Shown here: piece by piece, positions 26,020 through 38,000 of the stretch
How the letters are laid out: each line of letters starts with the position of its first letter
How positions within the stretch are numbered: position 1 is the first letter of the stretch
Assembly (NCBI GenBank): GCA_963969395.1
Contig: OZ017797.1
Span: 9,114,001 to 9,178,000 of the forward strand
Origin: Pseudoscleropodium purum
Lineage: Eukaryota; Streptophyta; Bryopsida; Hypnales; Brachytheciaceae
Direction of reading: 5' to 3'
DNA length: 64,000 nt
The notes under the pieces: model-generated
Seen by the model: only the letters and a program-made list of their open reading frames with translations
The model's database searches: none
What the model was told of the DNA's origin: nothing
Translations under genes and position numbers: made by a program

Positions 26020-26785
26020 ATTGACTTCCAAAAGTAGTGGCATAGGCCACCATAGAAATCTCTCTCATAAATTGAGAAATTGGAATTATATGAAGAAAAA
26101 TTTAAACATGTGTGCTATACAAAAGGAATTCTCCCCTCATGTGTAATTTCACTTTGAACAAACTATATTTAGACCTATTATTATTTGAATGAAATTTCTA
26201 CATAAAAATGATTTTTTTGTGAAAAATTAATATGTCTCATTTCTTTTTATAGAAAAAATATATATCTTGACTAGAATCACATGTTATAAATTTTATGAAT
26301 TTTAATTTTTTTTTTATTGATTGAAATGTGACCTCAAAATTTAGACTTTTCATTTTCACTCTATAAACCCCCCAAAAATAAGTTTTTGATATATATTTAT
26401 TTGATGTTGTTTTGAATTTTCATTTGTTTTTTTGGAATTTATGGAGTGCAAAAGAAAAAGAGTCTAAATTTTGAGGTCAAATTTCAACCAATTGATAAAG
26501 AAAATTCATGAAACTTGTAACATGTGATTCTAGTCAAGATGTAAATTATTTCTATAAAAAAATGAGACATTTTGACTTTTCAAAAAAAATATATATTTTT
26601 ATATAAAAATTTCATTAAATTATTAATAGGTTTTAATATAGTCCATTCAAAATGAAATTACAGATGAGGGTAAAATCCCTTTTGTACAACATGTCCAAAT
26701 TTCTCTTTATAATTCCAATTTCTCAATTTATGAGAGCAAATTTGTATAGTGGCCCACTATTTTTGAGAGTCACTATAAGCTATAT
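26020..26785. repeat. Long foldback (hairpin) element, two ~355-bp arms
   Basis: The left arm (about 26,025-26,380) is matched by the reverse complement of the right arm (about 26,410-26,780). Both arms carry, in mirrored order, TCTCATAAATTGAGAAATTGGAATTAT, a CATGT-TA-ACAAAAGG segment, TAATTTCA-TTTGAA, AGACCTATTA, GAAATTT-TA-ATAAAAAT, ATGTCTCATTT, TCTTGACTAGAATCACATGTTA and TGACCTCAAAATTTAGACT. The spacer is only about 30-50 bp. Such a structure fits a foldback MITE whose transcript would form a long hairpin. No coding potential is present. Confidence 0.85.
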
Positions 26786-27904
26786 ATATCCATTACCAAT
26801 ATTGCCCATATTGTGACACTTGAATAGCTTGTTATAAGAGATCAATTATTTAGTTGTTTTGAATGCTTGGTAAATAGAGTTTAATAGTCTTGTAACCTAT
26901 CAAATATTTGGCATCAAATTTTCATTGAAAATTATAAGGAAGGGTGCATTTACATTTTTATAAACCTACATTTGAGCAAATTTTTGTCTTAGTCTAAACT
27001 TGTAAGCCATAATAATAGGTGCCAATAAATTCAAAATTTTGATATTGACATTTTGATTTTCTTAAGTATTTATTAATCATTTTGATCAAATTTTTATATA
27101 TTTATCTCATTGTTCATTAAGCACATGCTAGCTTTGTTGTAGTGCATAATAATATTAATTTTCATCAACTGATCTATTAATCCTTTTATTTATTATTTTT
27201 ATTCAAAACAAAAATAATTATTTTATAATAATTTGTCTTTAGTTTTCTAAGATAGAAGAATATTGGTTTCAATGAGGTGGTAAGATACTTTAAAATTCAC
27301 AAACATATTTCAAGGTGATGAATTATAGTTTATAATATAATTTAAATTTAATATTTTCTATTTCTTTTTCAAGATTTCATTTATATATATTTCAACTTCA
27401 TTCAAGATATTAAAGTTACATGTTTAGTTTTTTTTCAATTAAAATCACATAGAGCATCCATTGCACAACAAAAATAGTGTCATTTCCAAGCCAACTCAAG
27501 GTGCAGCTAGACATAGAAAGGAAGATTGGATAATAATACAAGACATTTATGTATATTTGAAATGTAAACTTGTTTTTAGGGGTTAAAACTCAAAATTCTC
27601 ACAAATTATTAATGAGACGATTTGTCTTATAAGAGATAAGTTATTTTTGTTCTATGCCATCTTTTCTAGTACAAAGTAAAACTTTTCATATTAATCCCTA
27701 AAGATTTTCGGTGTTTTTAGGCCCAAAATTGCTTCAAAGTATTCAAATCCAAAGCATGGCTAAAATCATCACCTGTATTTATTCATTAACAAATTCAACT
27801 ATGGGATCCTTTAGTTAACTCATTAGAGTACACCCTTTTCAAATTTTAGTTAGCAAGATTCTTACCAATTGCAAGATTAAGTCACTTGATTTTCAAAAAG
27901 AAGT

Positions 27905-29420
27905 ATTTTCAACTCTTTTTAACCCCTAAATTCCCATTGTCCTCTTGGGGGACAAATCAAATTTTGGGTAGGTTCCTATGATCTCAATTTTTGATGAATT
28001 GTTTTGAAACTTTCTCGTAAGATAGACAAAGTGATTATCTACATGGGAATATAATTTTTATTTCAATTTGTGCATGGGAGCAAAAGTTATACCACAAAAA
28101 GCCTGAAACTGAACTCGGTGGGCAACACAAACAAAATTGCAAAAAATCAAAATAAATTTGAATTTTTTTTCTCCTGAATTTTATTCTTTTTGTCTACATG
28201 CAAATCTTTGATTAATTCTATTTGGACTAATAATGAGAAAGTTAAAGACAATTTTGTTTTTCGGGCAATTTCAGCATCTTCTTGAAAAAATAACTTATAG
28301 AGTTAATTTCTGAATGCAATTTTCACAATTTTTCACGATTTTTTTTGGAGAATGTTGTATTTTTTTGCTAAAAATATCTCACCATTAGGATTATTGTCTT
28401 TCAAAATCATCTTGGAGTTATTAACGATTTAGTTTTTCTTTCAATCTTGGACCTACTTCTACTTAGCATTTTTTTAAAGAATGAAAATCAAGTGTTTTTT
28501 TTTTGAATTTTTTTTCCTAGACTTTCAATTCAATTCTTCAACTTAAATTTTTTTTTAGTTTAAATTTTGTAGGCCAAAAAATTTCACAATTGGCGGTCAA
28601 AGTCATCTGAAATTGCAGGTTAGTATTCAAAAAAACTTTCTTTTTCAACTTTGAATGCTAATATCTTCCAATCTATAGGGTCAAACTTCATGAAATTTTT
28701 ACCATGTGAGCTAAGACAACTAAAGTACAAGATCCTACGGTTAGATTCTAAAAAAATGTTTTTTTTTTTTTTTTTTTTGTATTCTTGGATGAACGTAGCA
28801 AAAATGGCAGTTTTGAGTGGTTTTTGACAAAAAAATGGCCTGGGGAATTCAAGGGTTAATAAAAATGGAATGATTCAAAGCTTTCTGCTTATATAAAAAT
28901 TTGGAAAACCAATAGCAATTTTTTCTTTCTTAAAACATTGATTTTTAGTTGTACAGGATGCATGAGTTAATAAGAAAACTATACATTACATAATATTTGG
29001 GGACAAGGAGGGCCATTTCAAGCCTGTTTCCCTTGTTGTTCCTCCAATAGGGAAAAAATGTGGTGCAATCAAGATTTTGAAAAAAAAATGAAAAAAAAAG
29101 AAAATTGAATAAAAAAGTTGAATATTTTTTGGAGAAATGATGTGACACTCTCTCAACCACATCAGACTATGTAGCTAATAATGTTCCTAGCATTTTTAGA
29201 GTTGGAAAATTCATAGTCTTATAGAGTTGTCAAATCTCATGCAATGTATCATAAACTAACTTTTTTACCATATAGTTAGAAGTTATGGAAATTGTTGCAT
29301 TAGAAAGCTACTCCTTAGATACATGTTGTGTAAAAATTTCAAAGAAAAAAAATTCATTTGTAGTAAGCTATCTAAAATTGCTATGCTATTAATAAACATT
29401 ATTTGAATCTTTAGGGGGTT
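27905..29420. repeat. Second locus of the A/B module repeat family
   Basis: At 27,905-28,290 the text TTAACCCCTAAAT...ATTTTGGGTAGGT and AAAAGTTAT resembles module A'' at 2,815-3,180. At about 28,600-28,850 the text AATGCTAATATCTTCCAATC, TACAAGATCCTAC and ATGGCAGTTTTGAG resembles module B' at 3,390-3,600. At 28,856-28,980 and 29,260-29,420 the text AAAATGGAATGATTCAAAGC and GAAATTGTTGCATTAGAAAGC resembles module A of 545-900, here interrupted by a 240-bp repeat. A homopolymer T run of about 22 lies near 28,757. Matches are diverged and were aligned by eye. Confidence 0.5.
28985..29250 (+). mobile_element. Dispersed ~240-bp repeat, copy 2, nested in module A
   Basis: This copy corresponds to 17,110-17,345 and sits between two halves of a module-A repeat that is continuous at 545-900. 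The arrangement is direct evidence of insertion. The short open frame on the minus strand here has no recognisable protein content. Confidence 0.55.
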
Positions 29421-29489
29421 AAGAATTCATTTCTTACCTCTAGTAGAATAGTGACACACAGACAAACTAGTAGTGAGTAGCATTTTATG

Positions 29490-29965
29490 ATTGTCACGTG
29501 TGCATAACAATTTTAATATTTTCAATCATTAAAAAAATCTAATAAAGGATTGCACTGAAGATCATGATGAAAAGAGACGTACAACAATAACACATCTTTA
29601 TTTGGGTAGAGATGCTTGCCAATCCATTTGTTTACTTGTTTATATTGTTGTATATATCTATACAAAACAATGTAAAAGAATGCAATTTTGTCCATATATG
29701 GGTTCTTTTCTACACGTGGTGGTCTTTGGATAGTATAACTTTCCTTTCCAAAAATCAATTAGAAACCAAAACAAAATTGTACCGAAATAGACCATGCACC
29801 AATCAAAATAGAATAAGCCCCCCTCACATGCTCAACTATAGGCCAAAGCCCAATTCACGTGGACGATATTTGAGATTCCCCGTAAAGCAAAAGTACACTT
29901 TCCACAGGCCTCCCCAAATTTTCCTCGACACGCCTTTAAATGGAAAACGTGGCACCCACGTGCCC
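29490..29965 (+). promoter_or_regulatory. G-box cluster upstream of the GH31 gene
   Basis: Four CACGTG hexamers lie at 29,495-29,500, 29,713-29,718, 29,856-29,861 and 29,957-29,962, plus an ABRE-like ACGTGGC at 29,946-29,952. CACGTG is bound by plant bZIP and bHLH factors. The cluster precedes a GC-richer leader and the GH31 gene on the same strand, so it is probably promoter DNA. A TATAAA at 30,224-30,229 could be the TATA box, but the transcription start is not known. Confidence 0.5.
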
Positions 29966-30229
29966 TCTTTTCATAGCTAGAAAACCTACTGAACATCCGA
30001 GCTGGCAACTCCCAGGAGAATGCCCCCCTGTCACCACGACGTCCGCAGCGACAATCCCACAGACAGAAACCGAACCGAAGAAAAAAATTTCGAAGTACGA
30101 GAGGGATGCACCGGTTTGCTTGCATGAAATTCGAGCTTGAAATCCGAGCTTGAAATTCGAGTCCCGGATGTGCGATATGCTACTGCGAGCCTCGAATCCT
30201 TCACTTCAACCTGCCGGGCTTTGTATAAA

Positions 30230-32010
30230 GCCAACTTGGAAGCAAATGCTTAGCAATTGTGCTGGGTTGCCTTCCTCTCTGCGTCCATTGTTGTTGCTGC
30301 GATCGCTTCCACGGCGTCGCGCAATCGGGAATTGGGTCAAGTCTTATTACTCGTTCAGTGATTATCAAGCTGTGGAGAAGGAACGGGCTACTTTCGGTGG
30401 TTCATGTGGAGGTCTGTTCCGGTTCCTTTCGAGAAATGTGATGCGTGGCTATGGCTATGGCGAATGCTGCGAGATTTTGATTTGATTTCGTTTTGGGGGC
30501 TGCTTTGGTTAAACATTTTCTGTTGAAGCTATTGTTAGATCATTGCACAGCTGTTTGTGAATGTTCGCTGTTGTGATTAAAGCGGCTTGGAGTTTTTTCC
30601 TGTATGAAAGAATGCTTGTACGTTTCTTGCTCGCACAAATTCTCGACCTTGGGTTTGGATTTACAATTCCTGTTGCAGAAATTGTTGGATCAGTGCTCAG
30701 TGGTTTGCGAATGTTTGCTGTTGCGCGCACGCAGGGGTTTGGATTTTTTTCTTATCTGAAAGAATGCTTTTATGGTTTTAGCTACTGCGATTTCTAGTGC
30801 TACTTTTCTGTAACCGTATGTTTTGATTTGATTGTTCCGCGTTACTTAATGCACATGTTTCTTTCTTTTTCCTAGTTTTGTGGCTCTACATGAGGTTAAG
30901 ACATGGTTTCTTTCTATAAGGATGGTATTCGAACTGGCGTGAGAATATTACTATGGCAAAGTAGAGTTAATTGTCATTGGTATTTGATGTTCTTTGTGGT
31001 GAGAATCCGCTTGTTAATGATTGCTTGCGGGTTTCTTGGGTGCGGGTTTGGGAAGCATACTTTATGAGTGTCTGTTCGAGAATCTGGGCAGATCCGTCTC
31101 TGGTCAGGAATTGCGAAGCTTTTCTTAAAAGCAGTCGGACTTTCACGGAATTGGAAGGTTGTTTTGGTACCTTTGTCAATGTTGATTGACGAATGCTAGC
31201 TACCTGCATGTTGAGATTGGTTGTTCTCTAGTTTAACAATCAGTGAGATTTTCACAGAGCAGCCAGTACGTGTGTTTCTTCGTCCTGGAGTTTGGTTCCC
31301 AATTCGTAGGTGGAGCTCTTATTAGCGGTATCACTGCGCACAGAGTCTTTGGAATGTTGCAGAGTCTTGTTGATTGAAAGGAATGAAACTTGTTATGCGT
31401 GTACTAGCATGAACTGTAGCGGATCGGGGCCTTTCTTATTTGCTGTGAATGTATCTATATAATTGGCTCTTTTTGTTTGTGATGCCATGTTAGAATGTTG
31501 AGTAGAAGAGGTAGCTGTTTTTCTGGAATTGTTGGTGGCAATGAATTCTCTAGCATGTTCACTCCTGGTACATTTTCCCCGTAGAATATTCACTGGGTGT
31601 TGCACGAGCAGCATTCTTCCCTGCAGTTGTTCCTCTATGGAGATTCGCAATTTCTGTGACTGTGATTACCGATGTTTTGCCATGACTTGGGCTCTTGTAT
31701 ATTTACTATGAACCGTATCAGTTCGGTTCTTATTGTTTGGTTTACCGTGTTAGAGTGTTGAATAGAAGTGATCGCTGTTTTTCTCTGAGTGTTGGTGAAA
31801 ATCAAATGAATTCTGTTTGAATTTTAAGGGTATGGTTGCGTCGTATTGCTGAAAATTTGTGTGGTTGTTTGGTGTGTCTCTTTCAGCTTATGGGCTTTGT
31901 GACATTGACCAGGTATACGCGCCAGGCCGAAGCTTGTAGGCTCAAGCTCGACAAAGGCGAGAGCAGGCTCTGTGTTGAGTGAGGAGAATACACGAGCTGG
32001 TAGAGACAAA
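30230..32010 (+). other. Probable 5' leader and 5'-UTR intron(s) of the GH31 gene
   Basis: The sequence becomes markedly GC-richer than the DNA upstream. A pyrimidine-rich acceptor (CTCTTTCAG) ends at 31,886, so a leader exon may start at 31,887. An upstream ATG at 31,890 opens a 30-codon uORF that stops at 31,980-31,982. Two imperfect duplications occur: about 30,520-30,620 with 30,670-30,770, and about 31,440-31,560 with 31,690-31,815. An open frame at about 30,170-30,485 (first ATG just after 30,168) is Arg/Leu/Ser-rich. It cannot be joined directly at the 31,886 acceptor because an in-frame TGA lies at 31,900-31,902. Confidence 0.45.
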
Positions 32011-35000
32011 ATGGGGTCTGACCCCAGTATGGTTTGGATGCCCATTCTTGGAGAGTCCGTTTTCCGGTTCGACGAGTCAGAGGCGGCTCGACAGGAAACC
32101 CCGCCATGCTTGAGCTTTGCTAATCCAAAGCTTCGAGATGAGCGAGTGGATTCTTCCAGCTTTCAGATGAAGGCGCCTGTGTTCCTCCCGGAGATCAAGG
32201 TTGATGGTGAACAGCAGACTGTCGTCTTCAAGGTATGTGGACTCCACAGCATGGCTCTTTTCCGGGTTTTGTTTCATGGTCACTTGCATTTTACGCTGCA
32301 TTGGTGTTGGAAATGTTGGATGTGTTTTTGACGTGGTTAGTATATGTTATGGCCTCTTTGATCGAAGCAACTAGCTTGAGCTAACAAGGAATTTCGCTCC
32401 TTGATTGGTTCAGATATGTTTCTGTACCTTGTTTTGTGCAATGTTGACTTTACACTAGTCTACGTAACAAGAATGAGCTTGAAGATCTGGCGCTTACATG
32501 GCTCCTATGTATCATGATTAATAAAATTTGAGGTATCAAAATTTTCACGCTACCTCCATGAGGTGGATTGAACTCTTTGTTACCTTGAGTTTATTGTCTC
32601 ACCCTGATGTCGGTTAAAGTTTTAATCTTGTTGCCTCGACCTGTACTGTACATTCTTAACTGTCTCTTAGAATGATATCTGCTATGTAGTTCAGTAGAAC
32701 AATGGTGCACTTGTGCGCGATGAACACTCTGTGATACCCGTTTTTGTGGTGATTGCAGCTGCCTTTGGGCACTACATTCTATGGCACAGGAGAGGCGAGT
32801 GGATCGGTGGAACGTACGGGAAAACGGGTGATTATTATTCTGTGGTGTTATTTGTATTATTAGTATTAGTATTAGTATCAGTTGTTATTATTCTTGTTAT
32901 AATTATTACTTAGTCGTGTATTTTAGATATATTTTTCGTGCTGGAAAGGGTGTGATGATGAGCTGAGAATACGAGCTTCTTTTGACTGATATTCAATAAC
33001 TTCTGAGATGCATCTCTCAATGATTATATGTATTTCTCGCAGATATATACTTGGAACACTGATGCCTGGGGCTACAACCAGAACACTACCTCACTATACC
33101 AGTCTCATCCCTGGGTATTCAGCGTATTGCCGAGCGGGGAATCCTTTGGAGTGCTTGCAGATACATCACTGCGCTGTGAGGTGAAATTCCCATGTCAATG
33201 TGATCCTTCGATGAAAATTTTCAAACTAATATGTCCCTTCGGTGAGCTCTGTTTCTGATAATATGATGTGTGGGGCTCTAGATTGATTTGAGGAAGGAGA
33301 GCATCATCAGGTGTGTTGCTGCAGCACCGTTCCCCGTCGTAACGTTTGGACCATATCCAAATCCTGAAGCGTTGACAGTTGCGCTTGCTCGTGCTATTGG
33401 TAATTTCTACCTCGCACACTCTGGGTGCTTTGACACCTATTTACATATTTCATTTTAAGTAAAAAACTTCTCAGTGGAGAGAGTCTTCTGTTAGCTTAAT
33501 TTGTAAGTAGGCCATTAATCTCAGCATGTTGCTGAGACTATATTTGCTGCGCTCTTTGGAAGTGTATCTTAAATTGACTTATTACTTGTTTTTTTATTCA
33601 CTGGATAATAGTGCTCCTTTTAGTATTTTGTTATGGAATGCTTTGTTTAATTGGATCCTTTCATAATCTCAGGAACCCTCCAAATGCCTCCAAAGTGGGC
33701 TATTGGATATCATCAATGCCGATGGAGTTACGAACCAGCAGAAAGAGTATCTGAGGTGCGTAGAACAGCAGTTTTTATTATAAGTAATTTTAAGGATACG
33801 TTAGGATTTGAACCCTCTGCAAAGTGATCTCGTTGTTTACTGCGGAGGACTGTAGAAGATACAACGTACTTTTTAAGACTATATGGGCTTATTTATGTCA
33901 TGATCTTGTGTTTCAGGTCGCTAACACTTTTCGCGAGAAGAACATACCCTGTGATGTCATCTGGATGGACATCGACTACATGGAGGGGTTCAGATGCTTT
34001 ACCTTTGACAAGGTTTGAAACTTTTCATTTCTTGCAGCTGCTTTAGATCATAAATTCATACCTCCAAAATTCGTTACACTTTGTATCCTTCGCTGTAAGA
34101 TTGACACTATCCGTGATGGATTTGGGGTGACTGCAAAGTTAGCATCCTGAGTTGCTTACTTCTAATCATGTTAAATTAATTTTTTCCTCTCCTGAATGCA
34201 GAATAAATTTCAAGATCCGAAGGCTCTTTCAAATGAGTTGCATAGTATCGGATTCAAGGGAATTTGGATGCTTGATCCAGGAATCAAAGCCGAGAAGGGC
34301 TATGAAGCCTATGATACTGGATCTGAGTTGGACCTCTGGGTTCAATCTGCCGATGGGAAGCCTTTCGTTGGTACGTTGCTACTTTGGCATGTTTCAGAAA
34401 CGCTGTGCTGTTGCGAAATCTGCGAGACTGAATTTTTTAAACGTGCCCGTAACTTTTTGAAAGCGCACATTAAGTGTAAATTTTTATCAAGCGGTCTATG
34501 CACGAGAGTAATCATCAGGGATTTTAGGGAAGGGGGTGGATTGTCGTCTACTACCCTCATGCTATAATTACAATATTAGAAGGACAATTGATGTAATGGT
34601 GAAATTTATACAGATGGATTAAAATATTAAGGCAAAAAATCCTGCACATGGTTTTTTACACTTGTGCCTCTGACCTTGACACTTGGTTTTGATCTACGCA
34701 CATAGGTGAATGTTGGCCCGGGGCAACGGTGTACCCAGATTTTACGAACAAGAAAACTCGCAAGTGGTGGATAGAACTGGTTAAGAAGTTCGTGACCATT
34801 GGCGTGGATGGTATTTGGAACGATATGAATGAGCCGGCTGTGTTCAAGGTGTGTTGCACATCACAAGGTCACCAGCGTCAGATTGACAAAGTGTTTTAAT
34901 GTTAAAGTTAATTGGCATTAGTTTCATTTAGTCTTCATGATGAATTAATGTCAAGGCAATGTCAGTGTATCCCACAAATGGTATTTACTTAACGTTCGTG

Positions 35001-38000
35001 TGATTTTATTGTGCTGGCATTATACCAGCAAGTATTGAATTAACATTATCTTGACATTGAATTAATGTTATATTTGATTAGCTTTAATTACCGTTGAGAA
35101 GTTTGTGGATCTAATAGGGGATCTTTTGTGATGCAAGTCTCTGGGAGAGCTGTGATTTCTGAGAAAGTCGACAAGTTTGTCTGAGGTCCTTTGGGTTCGG
35201 TTTCTATATGTGGCCAGAAAATCTATATAACAAGAGAAATAATTAATAATGTGCAGACTGTGTCTAAAACAATGCCGGATACGAATATCCACCGAGGAGA
35301 CGAGGAGCTTGGAGGTGTTCGTCCCCACAAATACTATCATAATGCAAGTGCTGTTCGGACCCTTCTACATTCCTAGTTGGTAGATTCATTTTAGGTATGT
35401 CGAACATGCTGCCTTGAATTCGGGATGCTGATATGTCGTTCTTGTAGGTTTATGGCAATTTACAAGCCACTGCAACATTCGAAGGAATGCTGCAGGCCAA
35501 TGGGGACAAGCGACCATTTGTGTTGACTAGGGCAGCCTTTATTGGAGGCCAAAGATCTGCTGCTACCTGGACTGGTGACAATCTGGCAACTTGGGAGCAT
35601 TTGAGCATGACCATTCCTATGGCTATCAACTTGGTGCGCATTGTTGTCCATAAGTTTTCTCTGATTTATGTTGCTATTTTTTCGTGGATGTGTGCGTGTC
35701 AATTTGGTTCTTTTTCTCCCTTGTTTGTACTTTGCTGATGGTTATCTATGTTTTTGGTGTAAGTAGGGGTTAAGTGGGCAGCCGTTTTCTGGCCCTGATA
35801 TTGGTGGATTTGCTGGAGATGCGACTCCAAAATTGTTTAGTCGATGGATGGGCATTGGGGCCATGATGCCGTTTTCCAGGGGGCATTCTGAGCAGGGAAC
35901 TATGAATCAGGAGCCTTGGAGTTTCGGCCCAGAGGTTCGTTCAAAATCAATCAATCTGAATCAAAGTTTCTACTTAAATTATGAATGGCAAGAATAGGAT
36001 AGAGAATGTCAGAAGTTTTCATACATTGTGTTCATCTTCCCTCAACAATACCAGGGTAGTTAAGGCCTTTTGAGCATTTACACAGCATCTGCTCAATTGC
36101 TTCTGCAGGTGGAGGAGGTCTGCAGAACTGCTCTCAACAGAAGATATCGATTGCTACCGCATTTTTACACTCTTTTCTATCAGGCTCACAAGAAAGGCGT
36201 CCTAGTTATGACTCCCTTGTTCTTTGCTGGTATGGCTTCAGACACACTCCCCCGCCACAAAGATAGTTGTTTAATTGAACCTGTTTTGTTTTCCATTCAA
36301 GAAAGGAGAAATGGCTAATGCATATGTTTCTTGCTTGACAGATCCAAGCGATCCCTCACTACGGAAAAGAGATGACGCTTTCTTGGTGGGACCTATTCTC
36401 GTTTCTGCTTGGTAAGCTGAAGAATCAACCTCCGAAACCTTCTTGAATTATTCCTGTGTTTTTCTGAGCTATTGGAAGGGTGTACCGTGAAGGTCCAAGT
36501 TGAATCTCCCACTATTCTAGCAGTTGCGTAGATTTTATGGAGCCCTTTTTCGTCCAATTTTATTGATTTATTGACCAACGCATACGATGTTCTGCACTGA
36601 TTCTGGTGGTAAAAGATTTGACCCTATCTGAATTTTATTTCTCACAATATGGTTTATCGAATTGGTTATTTTAGTACCTTGGATCCTTGGTCTTTCAGGG
36701 GTTAACACATTCTTGCATTTGATCTTGGTATCGTGCGAGTAGAGTAGATTGTTTTCAACAATCTCTAGACATTTTTCTGATTCGTGATATCTCTGTTTTT
36801 ATTTGGCAGTCCTACTCCGAAGAATTTGAAGAAGAATTTTGAGACTGATCTTCCCGGAGGCATTTGGCAGCGATTCCATTTTAACGATGACAATCCGGTA
36901 ATGCATCTAAGTTTCCTTTTAGGATTGTGACTTGTGCACTTGATCATTTCAATGTCACAATTCAAAATTCGCTGAATCCTCCTGATTTTCCTGTCTTGTG
37001 GTGCTTGGTACAGGAACTTCCCCTCCTATTCTTGAAGGGAGGAGCGATTGTTCCAACAGGCCCAGTTGTCCAGCATGCTGGTGAAGCCAAGCTCACAGAT
37101 ACCATCACCTTGTTAGTCGCTCTTGACGATAAAGGTGAATTTTCCATCATGTTTAAATCTCTCACAGTTTCTCAGAGTTAGTTTTTGTGAGTTTGCTTCA
37201 GGCCTAGGCTTTTTCTTGTGGAGTATGGTTTTTGCTCATATGATACTTTCTGTTATGAATCGTACAGGAAAGGCTGAGGGTATTTTATTCGAGGACGATG
37301 GTGATGGCTTTGGTTTCGAAAGTGGAAATTATTTGCTCACTACCTTTGAAGCCGAGCAGTTACCCAGCATGAATGGTGACGATGGTGGTGATGTTGTTGT
37401 TAGAGTTGCTCGGTCTGAGGGTAATTGGGCAAGGCCTGATCGTAAATTGCACGTGCGACTTCTTCTCGGCCATTCCGCAGAGGTACCGAGCTGAAACATG
37501 GAGTATATTTATGATTACTGAGAGTCTTTAAGCCGATATTTCTATTTGGAAATGTGGAGGTTTGATTACATAGACTGGAAATTACTTGTAGGTTGAAGGC
37601 GAGGGCAAAGATGGGGAGGAAGTGAGGATAAAAGTTCCTTCAGCAGCTCAAGTTGACGAGCTTGTGGCGAACAACCACAAACACGAGCTTACTGAAAGAG
37701 GTGTGTGTTTGCCCGACATATTCCTTCCTCTTTTGTATGACGTAAGAACGAAATCTGTTGCAGTTTGATCACTATTTAAGAATTTCCTATGCCATTTTTA
37801 GGTGGGAGGTTGTAGACCACTATAAGTGACTTCAGACAATCCCATTTCCACTAAAAAATGAGTGGCCATGGACATTAGGGAACTCATACTTATTCCACCT
37901 ACCAAGTGGAGTCTAACCAAGTGTATGAATAGATGAACTGCTGTTGGTGACAGGGGTCAGTATAGAAGACGGGATCTGGTTCCCAACGTTTTTAATGTCC

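Noticed and set aside
30150..30485. Open frame upstream of the GH31 gene as a coding first exon (targeting leader)
   Set aside because: Arg/Ser-rich and tempting, but the 31,886 acceptor leads into an in-frame TGA at 31,900. The encoded HGL1-type protein starts naturally at 32,011, so I treat this as leader or promoter DNA.
33800..33830. GGATTTGAACC near 33,805 as the T-arm of a tRNA gene
   Set aside because: No matching acceptor stem, D-arm or anticodon arm was found around it; it lies in an intron of the GH31 gene.
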